Of a DNA stretch of 64,000 nucleotides, positions 50,739 to 60,655 are shown in pieces. How positions within the stretch are numbered: the stretch's first letter is position 1; every line of letters starts with the position of its first letter. The stretch covers positions 251,440-315,439 of the forward strand of contig NW_005201792.1 of NCBI RefSeq assembly GCF_000372725.1, given 5' to 3'. Below the pieces are notes generated by a model. That model did not search any database and was not told the origin of the DNA. It saw nothing but the letters and a program-made list of their open reading frames with translations. The stretch is from Emiliania huxleyi CCMP1516. Lineage: Eukaryota; Haptophyta; Isochrysidales; Noelaerhabdaceae. The position numbers and the translations under genes were made by a program.

Positions 50739-51204
50739 AACGCTTAAAGAAAAAACCCAAGAGGGGTGTGGGAGGGCGTGACCCCCCAAAAGCGGTAAAA
50801 AAGCCACAAAAAACCGGCGAGCCATCATGATGCGCGGCCAGCGTGGGAGGATGCCGCCGCTGTCAGAGGCAGTGCGCCGCTGCCAGGTCTCGAGGGCGGG
50901 CCGTGCTGCGGGCGAGCATCTCTGCTTCCGTTGACGAACTCGAGACTGGCCTTCTGAGCAACGATATTCTCGCGTGCTTTGAGGAGGCGCTCGGCGATCG
51001 GCTGCCAGAGATGGGCACGGATGCTGCATCCCGCATGCAGCCGGGCGAGATAGGCGAACGCCGAGAGTGCGGAGGCCGCGCGGCGAGGAGTGGAGGTTGC
51101 AGCAGAGCAGCAGCGGGAACACTCGCTGCTCGCACCGACTGCGGGGCGCGGCGTTGAGCCGGTGCTTCAAACCCTTGAAATAAAGAAACACGCGGCGCCT
51201 AAGG
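50739..51204. other. Stretch without a confident gene
   Basis: A plus ORF 50843-51157 (contains SNDILACFEEALGDRLPEMG) and an overlapping minus ORF are open but resemble nothing known to me. It could be a gene fragment. Confidence 0.3.
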
Positions 51205-51634
51205 TACCGTAGGGTGCCGAACTTAAGGTAAGGTAGCTTGAGTTAGGGAGCCCTTTTCCTCTTCCCGAACTCCTGTTCTAATGTACCTAACTCCTGCTAC
51301 GTGCTACCCACCTCTCGGTCCAGCCGGACCGGCACACGGGCCACGCGGCCCGCACCACTCTGAGGCCGCATCTCCCTCCTACGCTACGAGCACCTACGCC
51401 TACGCTCGAGTACGAGTGCCTACGCTACTAGATGCCCTACTCCTCCTCCCCCTCCTCCTCCTCCTCACTCGCCGCACCCTCGTCCTACCACGGTCCACGC
51501 AGCGAGGGCCGAGGCGTCGCCGGTACCCAAAAAGAAATCCCCGGTACCGAACTGCTGCTACCCCGTGCCTAACTCAGTGCAAAGCACCGAACCTCACTCA
51601 AGCTACCTTACCTTAAGTTCGGCACCCTACGGTA
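51205..51634. mobile_element. MITE-like element with perfect 39-bp terminal inverted repeats
   Basis: 51205-51243 (starting TACCGTAGGGTGCCGAACTT) is the exact reverse complement of 51596-51634. The 352-bp interior has no ORF of a transposase and contains several short CTACG, GGTACC and CTAACTC repeats and a (CTC)n tract, so it is non-autonomous. No clear target-site duplication was seen. Its right end lies 21 bp before the ATG of the ankyrin gene, so it should form that gene's proximal promoter or 5' UTR. Confidence 0.9.
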
Positions 51635-51655
51635 GCGCGCCAGCACGAAACGTAT

Positions 51656-53008
51656 ATGCCGGCCCGCGTCAGCGCCGCGCGCCGCAAGCCGCCGCCTCCG
51701 TCGACGCGCGGCGGCGCCGTCCCTGCAATCATTCGGAAGGCCGCCATGGATGGCCAAGTGGGAGCGGTGCTGGCGTGGCTCGACGGCGGCGGGTGGGTCG
51801 ACGGGACGTTCAAGCACAGCTTTGGTGACGGCTCGTGCACGAGCGGCATGACGCTGCTGATGCTCGCAATGGTCCATGGCCACGTGGAGCTGACCGAGGC
51901 GCTTCTGCGGCGCGGTGCAGATGTCTCGTTGCAGAAGAGCGACGGTGGCACCGTGCTGAGCCTTGCCGCCTCGAATGGCCTCGAGAAGATGGTCGAGCTG
52001 GCATTGCGGCACGGCGCGGAGATCGATCAGAGACGCCGCACGACCGGCGGCACTGCGCTGATGGACGCCGCCTACAAAGGCTACGAGCGGGTGGTCGACA
52101 CGCTGATCCGGCACGGCGCGCAGATCGACCAGCAGGCTTACGACGGCGGCACTGCGCTGACGGCCGCCGCTTATGTCGGACACCCTGTTGTCGTGCGTCA
52201 GCTGCTGCGGGCGGGCGCAGATACGAAGCTGTGCACTAAGCAGCGCAAGACCGCGCTGCAATGTGCCAAGGTGAAGGGCCACGCCGAGTGCGTGCGCGCC
52301 TTCGGGGAGCATGCGGCGGCCGAGAAGGCGGCGGAGAAGGCGGCGAAGGAGGCGGCGTGGGCTGCGGGGGCGGCGGAGAGGGAGGCGCAGAGGGCGGCGG
52401 CGGAGAAGGAGGCGGCGCGGCACGCCGAGGAGCTGCTGGCGGAGGTCGAGGCGGAGAAGCGCGCCAAGGGCAAGAAGGGCAAGAAGAAGAAGAAGAAGGG
52501 CGGCGGGAGTGGCAGCGCTGGGCCGTCGCAGGAGGACGCGCCGCAGGCAGCCGCAGCCAAGCCCGCGCCGTTGGACAAGGCGGGGCTGCTCAAGCTTCTC
52601 GCGGAGCTCCACGAGGACAGGATCCGGTTCGGCATCACGCCGGAGACGTCGGTCGAGGGATTGGCGGAGGCGCTGGGAGAGGCGGCGGGCGAGGCGAGCG
52701 AGGAGGAGGGCGACGAGGAGACGGCGGAGGCGGCCGAGGAGGAGGCCGACGAGGCGGGCGAGGCGAGGGAGGTGGCCGCGGAGGCGCGACGGAAGGCGGA
52801 GGCCGAGGCGGCCGTGGCAGCGGAAGCGGCGGCGGAGGAGGAGGAGGCCGCGGCGGCGGAGGAGGAGGAGGCACTGGCGGCGGCGGAGGCGGCGGCGGAG
52901 GCGGCCGTTGCGGCCGCCAAGGCGAAGCGCGCGGCCCGCACAGCCGCCGCCAGGGCCAGGGCAGAGGCGGCCATGGCGGCAGCAGAGGCGGCAGCAGAGC
53001 TCTCGTAG
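51656..53008 (+). CDS. Ankyrin-repeat protein with Ala/Glu-rich coiled-coil tail
   Basis: 450 residues, single exon. N-terminal basic segment, then AVLAWLDGGGWVD and about five ankyrin repeats (MTLLMLAMVHGHVELTEALL, TVLSLAASNGLEKMVELALR, TALMDAAYKGYERVVDTLIR, TALTAAAYVGHPVVVRQLLR, TALQCAKVKGHAECVRAF). A Lys-rich stretch (KKGKKKKKKG), a short helical module (GLLKLLAELHEDRIRFGITP) and about 130 residues of AAEEE-type sequence likely to form a long charged helix follow. Ankyrin repeats bind proteins; no enzyme domain is fused. Close in design to the broken gene at 22957-23762. The start is the first ATG after the MITE. Confidence 0.8.
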   Translation: MPARVSAARRKPPPPSTRGGAVPAIIRKAAMDGQVGAVLAWLDGGGWVDGTFKHSFGDGSCTSGMTLLMLAMVHGHVELTEALLRRGADVSLQKSDGGTVLSLAASNGLEKMVELALRHGAEIDQRRRTTGGTALMDAAYKGYERVVDTLIRHGAQIDQQAYDGGTALTAAAYVGHPVVVRQLLRAGADTKLCTKQRKTALQCAKVKGHAECVRAFGEHAAAEKAAEKAAKEAAWAAGAAEREAQRAAAEKEAARHAEELLAEVEAEKRAKGKKGKKKKKKGGGSGSAGPSQEDAPQAAAAKPAPLDKAGLLKLLAELHEDRIRFGITPETSVEGLAEALGEAAGEASEEEGDEETAEAAEEEADEAGEAREVAAEARRKAEAEAAVAAEAAAEEEEAAAAEEEEALAAAEAAAEAAVAAAKAKRAARTAAARARAEAAMAAAEAAAELS

Positions 53009-53506
53009 CTCTCACACCTCACGGGAGACGCGCCTTGCTGACACTGTTGTACACTGTTGCGTGGTTGGGACCCCCCCTGTGGAGCGAGCACGGGCCCCCA
53101 TTTTGTGTTCTACTTACTGTACGGGCCGTGTGTCTCCAGGCCGGACGCGACTGTGTCGACCCAGGTCCCTGTATCGGTCTGTGTGTCTGACATGGACACA
53201 CTGCAAAATCGCCTTGTGCATCTCGCCAGCAGCTCTGAGGACCCGTTTATTGGCCGTTTGTCATTTGTACAGAGCAAATATAGAAAACCTGAGCAGGGCT
53301 GCGGCCTGCGCCGCCGCCGTATGTGGGCCAGTGCCACTGTCGCGTGCTCCCTCGAGACCCGGTCCCCTGCGCACGTGCACCCCCCCCAGCACGCAGCGAC
53401 ACGAGCAAGTAGCCCCCCCCCCCCCCCTCTCCCTCTCTCTCTCCCAGCTCCCCAACGCGCTTTGCTCCCCTGCCCTCCCGCCAGCGCAGCACTAGACAAG
53501 CAGCCT

Positions 53507-56500
53507 TCAGATCGAGGCCATGGCCTGCTGCGCGCGCGCCTTTTTGAACTGCGAATACATGTAGTAGGCGCCGCCCCAGATGAGGATGTTCCCCGAGCCG
53601 AGCACGGCGAGCACGAGGAGCACCTTGCCGAGCGACATGATGGCGGGCATCGCGTCGGCGGGCGTGAGCGCCTTCGCCTCGTCGAGCATGGCGCGGAAGA
53701 TCGGGGGCGCGAAGATTGCGACGCAGAGCCGGTCCCACACAAAGGTGCCTAGGATGGAGATGCCGACGAGGGTCATCAGCTTGTAGCGGAAGGCGTCGTT
53801 CGGCATTGGCTCCAGGTGGATGAGCTCGTTGACCTCGGGGAAGATGCCCCACGCGCAGACGGCGCAGCCGGCGACGGTCGCAAAGACGGAGAGGAAGAGG
53901 GGGTGGTTCTCGGAGATGCCCTTCATCCAGGGCCTCCCCTTGTAGTTGACGAGCAGCACGCCGATGCACTGCGCCGTCTCGACGAGGAAGACGCACGTGT
54001 TGAGCAGGTTGGGCATGAAGGGCGTCGTCCACAGCGCCATCGCCTGCGCCATGTAGTCGCCCTCCTCCGAGGCGGCTTGCTGCGCCTCCTCCTTCAGCTC
54101 GCGCAAGCGCTCGCGCCGGAAGAACTCGACGACCTCCTGCAGCCGCTCGGGGCCCATCTCGTCGCGCGCCATGTTGACGGCCGCGCGCATCGCGAAGAGG
54201 TGCAGCACCGCCTGCCCAAACATCGAGAAGAAGATGGCCGGGTGGAAGAGCGACCGGAGCGGCCGCTGCGGGTGCATCTGCTGGATGGGGGTGGCGTACG
54301 AGAAGGCGAGCTGCGCAATCATGAGCAGCCACGAGGAGGCGATCATCTGCCGCTCCGACGAGCGCGCGCCCTCGAGCGAGAGCGCCGACAGCACGTACGC
54401 CGAGATGAGGCTCTCGAGCATCATGATCTGCTGCTGCTGCAGCGCGGAGAGCAGCGTGCAGCGGCCCTGCCGCACCAGGTCGACGATGTTGCGCACCGAC
54501 GGCGAGCGCGACGTGAAGGGCGCGGCGACCGAGGCGTCACCCGGCCGCACCATCGGCAGCTCGTTGGTCCCCTCGCCCATCTCGGCGGTCAGCTTCTCGA
54601 TGGTGTCCTTCTTGTCGAAGACGTTGCCGTGGACGGCCTGCAGCCGGCGCCTCTCCTCCATCATCTCGCGCTGCACGCGGGCGAGGGTCGCCTTCATGAT
54701 GCGCATGTGCCCCATCACGCCCAGCTGCTCGCCACGCGCCTCGGCCGCCGCGATCTCCTCCTTGATCCACTCCTGCTGCTTCGCCTGCAGCTCCTTCTGC
54801 TTGGCCTTGAGCAGGTCCGACTGCACCTTGCTCGCCTGCGCCTGCTTGAGCGCGAGCGTCTTTGCCGACTGGTTGAGCGCCTCCTCCGCCTTGTTGCCCG
54901 CCGCCGGCTTGCCAGACCCCTTGTCGGCCGCCGCCTCGCCGCCAGCCGCCGCCTCGCCGCCCTCGCCCGTCGTGTTCATGTCGCCGTAGCCCGAGAGCAG
55001 CGCCAGCCCGATGTCGGCCTGCTTGAGCGCGCCGCAGTCGTTGCCGCCGTCGCCGCACATGACCACCTTGCGCCCGTTGCGCTCCTGCAGCATGCGGATC
55101 ACCTTGGCCTTGCCCGGGGGCGACATGCGCGCGAACACGCGCAGCGCGTCCAAGTGCGACCAGATGGCGTCGTCCTGCTCGGCCGCCTCCTCGATGGAGC
55201 CGTCCGTCGCCATCAGCTCGTACTTGTCGGCGAGGCCGCGCATCTCCTCCGCGCGGAAAGGCGCCACCGTGGCGTCCGACGCGCCCGTGGCGGCGACCCA
55301 GCGCGGCCCGCCGCCGGCGCTGTCGGTGCGGAGCAGCAGCGCCGGCTTGTCGGGCGAGCAGATGCGCACCTCGCGCGCGACGTGCAGCGCGGTGAGCGGC
55401 GCGTCGCCGGTGAGCATCGACACCTGGTGCGCCGAGTCGAGCAGCGCGCCGACGACCATCGGCGAGTCGCCGCGCGTCTTGCACGCAAAAGCGATGAAGC
55501 CGGCGAAGGCCAGGTCCGCCTCCGCCTCCTCGCGGGGCAGCGCGCTCGCGCTCCCGTCCGACTCGACCTCGCACACCTGCCGGCGCGAGGGGGGCATCTA
55601 GGAAGTGTCTAGGAAGTGTCTACGAGTGTCTCCGACTCGACCTCGCACACCTGCCGGCGCGAGGGGGGCGGGCATCTCGCGCTCTCCCCCTCTCTCCCTC
55701 CCTCTCCCTCCCTCCTCGTCCCCTCCCTCTCCCTCCCTCCTCGTCCCCTCCCTGCCCCCCTTCCTCCGCGCACCTTGTACGCGAGGGCGAGCACGCGCAT
55801 CCCTCGCTCCGCGAGGCCGCGGTACACCTCGGCGTACCACGCCGGCTCGCCGCCCGACCGCAGCAGCATGCGGACGGCCTCGGGCGAGCCCTTGACGAGC
55901 ACGCGGTAGGCAGTGCCGCCCGAGCGCTGCGTCACCTTTGTGATGGTCGACATGCGCTGCAGCGCCGACGAGAAGTGGTGCCGGTGCACGATCCGCACCG
56001 CCGTCACCGGGCAGCGCGCCTTCGACTCCTGCACGCGCTTCAGCTCCGCCTGCGCCTTGGCGAGCTCGCCCTTGAGCGCCTCGAGCTGCTTGCCCGAGAC
56101 GGGCGCCGCCGATCCCGCCGCCGCCACGGCGCCCGCCCCCGCCGCCGGCGCCGGCGCCGCCTCGATCCGCTTCTTGAGAGCGCCGATCGCGCGCTCGAGC
56201 GGCTCCGAGTCGCCCGGCTTTGCCGTCTGCGAGGGGGCGTCGTACCTCCACCCGATCCCCTCCAGCGCGGCCGTCTCGATCGGGTCGCCCACGAGCTTGG
56301 AGCCTACGCGGAAGGTCGCGGCAAGGCTGAGGGGCGGCCTGGCCTCCCGCGATCGGGTCGCCCAACGGCGCAGGAGCCTTCGATGGCGACGAGGGAGTGG
56401 CAGCCCGCGAGCACCACCGCGCAGTCGGGCGACGCGTCGACGACGGGCCGCTGCTGCGGCGGCTTGGCGGATGCGCCCGCGCCCGCGTCGAGGATGCCGA

Positions 56501-58970
56501 CGGGGACGAGCTTGTCCGAGGTGAGCGTGCCCGTCTTGTCAAAGAAGACGGCGTCCACCTTGCCGGCCATCGGCAGCCGGAAGGGCTCGGTGCAAAAGAT
56601 GCCCGCCTTGAGCAGCGCCATGAGGGCGGTGTTGACTGCCATCGCCGTCTGCATCGGCAGGTGGCGCGGCACGACGGACGTGAGGATGATGACGCAGCGC
56701 AGCAGCAGCTCGTGCGTGGTGCGGTCGCCCTTCTCGAGCCCCTTGTGGAAGACGTAGCCCGCCGAGACGCAGGCAAACGCAAAGAGCAGCAGCAGCGCCG
56801 CCATCGTCTCCTTGGAGTCGTCCGAGACCGCCTGCTGCGAGAACTCGATCATCTGCATCAGCTCGCCCTGCGAGCTCGAGAAGCCCGTGCGCAGCACGTA
56901 GCAGAGGCAGCCGCCGTCCGGCGTCGCAGGCACACCCGTGCCCGCCGAGTCGGCGCCGGCAGAGCTCTGCTGCATCGCAGCGATGATGGACGTGCCCGCA
57001 AAGAGGGCGTGGACGCGGTCGCCGCCCTCGATGTCGAGCGCGCGGCCCGCCGTCGCCGGCTCCACCGCGAGCCTGTCCTTCATCTGCGGCACCGACTCGC
57101 CGGTCAGCGTCGCCTCGTTGACCACCGCAGAGCCGCGCAGCAGCAGGCAGTCGCACGGCACCACGTCGTTGATCGGCTCGCCCGGCGGAGGCGGCGTGGC
57201 GCCGGGGGCGGGCTGGCCGGCCGCCGGCGCGGGCGTGCCCGGCTTGCGAGGCGGGAGGAGCGAGATGAGGTCTCCTGGAAGCAGGTCGACCGTGGAGACG
57301 CGCTGCCAGGCCTATCCATCAACCATCCATCGCTCGCAACCAATCGAAGCAAGCCGGCGGTGGAGGCGCGCTGCCAGGCCTTCGTGCGGAAGACAAAGAC
57401 GCCAAACGGCTTGGCGGACATCGAGTTGAGGGTCTTGAAGGTGCGCTGCCGCTGCATGACCGAGGTCGACTCGAGGAGGAGGATCGTGAAGACCTGGAAG
57501 GCGGTGAAGCCGTACGAGACCGCGTCGAGGAGCCACAGCACCGAGCAAAACATCTGAAAGATGACGAGCGGGGAGAGGAGCTGCTCGATGTACAGGTCGA
57601 CGAACCGCGGCGTCTTGACGGAGAGCACGTTGGGGCCGAACTGCTCGGCGCGCAGCGACACGTCCTCATTCTTGGCCAGCCCGGCCGAGGCCGCGTAATG
57701 CGACGCGGGCAGCCCGACCGGGCAGCGCATCAGCCTCACCGCGCCGTCGTAGCCGTCTGCCACCGGCTCGTCCTCCGCGGCGGCGTCGCCGCGCATGAAG
57801 AGCTCGTAGCGCTGGCGCTGGAACTCGCAGACGAGGCGGCCTACAGGCGAGGCTGCAGGCAGGCTCCAGACAGGCTCCAGCACTGCGCTGCACACCGCGG
57901 GCGGCGGGGGCGGCCGGTGCGAGTGGAGCGGGAGACACGCGCGAGCGCGGGCTTGCCCTTGTGCTTCTCTGGCTTAAAGCAGAGGTAGACGCCGGGCTCG
58001 AGCGAGCGGGCGGGCGCGTAGAAGGCGCGCAGCCGAAAGTCGATCTGCCAGCGGGGCATGAGGTAGAAGAGCGCGTTGCATGTGCAGAGGAGGAAGAGCA
58101 GCACGCAGGCTCCGGCAGAGGGCAGCCACTCGTGGGGAAGGGGCCGCTCCTTCTTCTCGATCTGCGGGGGGGGGGGGGGGGGGGGGGGTCAAAACCGGGG
58201 GGCGTGCGTGCGGAAAGGAGGGGAAGAAGGGCCGCGGGGGGCGGCGGGGGGGGGGCGGGGTGCGAGGGCGGGCTCCGAGAGAGGCTGGGGGGAGGGGTTG
58301 GGACAGGCGGCACCTCCTCGAGCTCTGCGTCGACCGTGGCGTTCTTACCCTTGCCGCCGGCGAGGGCCTCGCGCTTCTCGCGCTCGAAGCGCTTGCGGTC
58401 GACCTCCGCCATCTGGGCGAACTTGCTCTGCGAGCCCCCGTCGAGGGCGAGCCACTCTGCCTTGGCCATCTCCGCCACCTCGTCGTCGCCCACGCCAGGC
58501 AGCGCCTGCTTCAGCCTCGCGCTACTCGCCTCGGTGTAGTACTCGAGCGCCGACTTGGCGGGCTTGAGCTCGCTCACCTTGCCGCCGCCGCCTCCTCCTC
58601 CTCCGCCGCCGCCGCCCGCACGGCTCGGCGCGGACTCGTCGTCCTCGAAGAGCTCATCGTCCGCAAACGGATCGTGCATCTCCGCCGCCTTGCCGGCGCC
58701 GCCCCCGCCCGCCGCGGCGGCGGGAAGCTCGTCCGCTCCGACCCAGCCGCTGTCGGCGGCGCCGTCCTCGCCAGCCTTGGCTTTTGCCAGCGCATCGAGC
58801 CGGTCGCGCTCAACCAACGCCTGCTTGTACGGGTCACCGATGGTCTGCCACACGTAGCTGCCGGCGAGCGCGTAGAGGATGGCAAAGACGGCGGGGATGA
58901 GCGCGCGTTTGCCTGGCTGATTCCTGTATGGCGCGACCGACGAAAGCGTCGGCGGATGCTCGAGCCGCAT
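53507..58970 (-). CDS. P5A-type ATPase (Spf1/ATP13A1-like) with inserted HMG-box-like segment
   Basis: ER P-type ATPase, known to remove misinserted helices from the ER membrane. Order: helix ALIPAVFAILYALAGSYVW (residues 22-41); acidic/Gly linker; HMG-box-like segment (about residues 137-203); GT-AG intron to IEKKERPLPHEWLPSAG and helix VLLFLLCTCNALFYLMP; RWQIDFRLRAFY; VPCDCLLLRG, ATLTGESVPQMK; VVPRHLPMQTAMAVNTALMA; CTEPFRLPMAGKVDAVFFDK-TGTLTSD (phosphorylation Asp); GDPIETAALEGIGW; VLVKGSPEAVRMLL; MLTGDAPLTALHVAREV; MCGDGGNDCGALKQADIGLA; a long Gln/Lys coiled insert; C-terminal helices to MASI. GC-AG introns at 57379-57312 and 56377-56304 begin with copies of the next exon. The usual PPELP of helix 4 reads PRHLP. 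Confidence 0.9.
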
Positions 58971-59325
58971 GGGGAGAGCACCAGGCGGCTCGGGACACGC
59001 CGATCGCTTTGGGGTGTTTGGGGAAGAATTCAGAATTCGCAGTGCCCGACCCCGAGCACGGCCGCTCGCGTAGCGCTCTCAATGACAATGTCCCAACCCC
59101 CCTGCGCGCGGGCCTTCAAAGGCCCGCGGGTAGCCTCCCCCCATCCCCAGTGCCTCCAGGGCGCTCGCATCTCAACCTCTCATAACCAGCGCGCAGCGCT
59201 GGGGTATTTTTCTCACTCAATAACCAGGTCTGTGAACGGCGGCGTGTGAACGGCGGCGAGCCTCCCTGCCTCCCCTTTCAGGACAGTGAGGACGCGGAAA
59301 GCCAGTTGACGCAGTAACGCACAAT
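58971..59325. promoter_or_regulatory. Shared upstream region of divergent genes, with R repeat copy C
   Basis: Lies between the starts of the P5A gene (-) and the membrane-protein gene (+). The R-family copy C occupies 59080-59236, with the hairpin CGCGGGCCTT-CA-AAGGCCCGCG and the tail GGGGTATTTTTCTCACTCAA. No core promoter element could be identified. Confidence 0.45.
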
Positions 59326-60327
59326 ATGGGGCAGCCTCGCCGACTCCGCCCGCATCGTCACCCGCAGCATGACCCACACTCCTTTTGGGCCTTCAAATGG
59401 CCGCCTCCACCGCTGCCAGCTCCTCCGCCAGCGCCGCCGGCGCCGCCGCCACCATCTCCAGAGCCGCCCGCGCCTCCGCCTCCACCGTGCCGGACAAGGC
59501 TCGAGCCGGCCTGCACAACGCCCTGTGGTAGCGCCGCTGGCGAATCCTTCTCCAGCGCCATCGACACTCTGCCCGCGGCGGCGCCCGCCGACTCCTGCTT
59601 CAGCTGCGTCTCTCTGCCGCTCTTCGGCTCGTGGGCGGAGGAGCCCTATGCGGGCTGGTGCCACCGCAGGCCGTCTGGGTGGCCGACATGGCGCGCGGAC
59701 GGCTGGGTGCGCGACAAGTGCTGCGCGCTCGTCCCTTGCTGGACGTGCGAGGGCATCCGGAGATACCAGCACGCGCTCGTGCAGCCGCGCGCGCCGCCGC
59801 CGCCGCCTCCCCAGTGGCCGGCAGGAGTTGACGAGGGCGAGGAGGGCGAGGAGGGCGAGGAGGGCGAGGAGGGCGAGGAGGGCGAGGAGGGCGAGGAGGG
59901 CGAGGAGGGCGAGGAGGGCGGAGCCGAGGCAGACGACGAGGGTGCGGGCGAAGGGGATGAGGGCGAGGGCGAGGGCGACGAGGGCGAGGGACGGTCGCCT
60001 GCGCCTCGGACGCCGCCGCCTCCGCCTCCGCCGCAGCTTCTGCCGCGCCTCGGGCCAGGTAGGCTGCCGCCGTCCCCGCAGGCACGCGTGGTCATGCGAC
60101 TCCTGAATTCCTCCCTCTTCGCCCTCGCCTTTGTGGTGGCGTGCGTCGCCCAGTGCGTCTGGGCGAGGCGCAAGAGACGGCGCGGCGACTCGCGCACTCC
60201 GGGACCTCGCCCCCACCGCCTTGGTCTGCCGCTGGGTCCGATCCTACCCGCGCGGAGGGCCAAGGGGTTTGAGCTTGTCCGGGAAGGAACGGCCCCAGAA
60301 CCACACATAGACGTGGCGGCGGCTTGA
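59326..60327 (+). CDS. Single-pass membrane protein with Cys-rich ectodomain
   Basis: 333 residues, single exon. N-terminal Pro-rich stretch (WPPPPLPAPPPAPPAPPPPS), a Cys/Trp-rich region (SCFSCVSLPLFGSWAEEPYA, then GWCHR.., RDKCCALVPCWTCEGIRRYQ), a tandem GEE repeat (about 59836-59925, unit GGCGAGGAG), an acidic-Gly stretch, a Pro run, then a membrane helix (LLNSSLFALAFVVACVAQCV) followed by the stop-transfer RRKRRR and a basic tail. No N-terminal signal peptide is obvious. I do not recognise a family. The Cys pattern C..C, CC....C..C might bind zinc or form disulphides. Confidence 0.55.
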   Translation: MGQPRRLRPHRHPQHDPHSFWAFKWPPPPLPAPPPAPPAPPPPSPEPPAPPPPPCRTRLEPACTTPCGSAAGESFSSAIDTLPAAAPADSCFSCVSLPLFGSWAEEPYAGWCHRRPSGWPTWRADGWVRDKCCALVPCWTCEGIRRYQHALVQPRAPPPPPPQWPAGVDEGEEGEEGEEGEEGEEGEEGEEGEEGEEGGAEADDEGAGEGDEGEGEGDEGEGRSPAPRTPPPPPPPQLLPRLGPGRLPPSPQARVVMRLLNSSLFALAFVVACVAQCVWARRKRRRGDSRTPGPRPHRLGLPLGPILPARRAKGFELVREGTAPEPHIDVAAA

Positions 60328-60655
60328 CGAAATTCATCTCAATCAAATTGTTTGCCCACACCTCACACGCGCTAAGGCCTAAGCGATTTATCATTATCTC
60401 TCTCTGAAACTCTCTTTTCAACTCTCACAGCTCACACACCTCCAGCAGCGACCTGGGGAAGGGTCGAGGGTTTACGATTTTTTATGGATTATGTCACAAG
60501 TCACATATGTGTGAGAGAGGAGGGTCCCATGACACCATGTGTGTTGACTCATGAGTCATGTGAAGAAGCGCACCGTATATACTCGCAATATTACGCGGTA
60601 TGAGGAAACCCACACGCGACACGGTGTGTGATGTTACTTGTGACACGTCCGTCGC
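60328..60655. other. Intergenic region between convergent genes
   Basis: Contains TGACTCATGAGTCATG (about 60545-60560), a short palindrome, and CACATATGTG near 60501. No gene. Confidence 0.4.

Noticed and set aside
53816-55612. 598-codon plus ORF antisense to the P5A gene
   Set aside because: Long only because of high GC; the Arg/His/Leu-rich product has no domain.
58163-58188. Poly-G run in a P5A intron as a functional element
   Set aside because: A homopolymer in an intron next to an acceptor; no further structure, and likely error-prone sequence.
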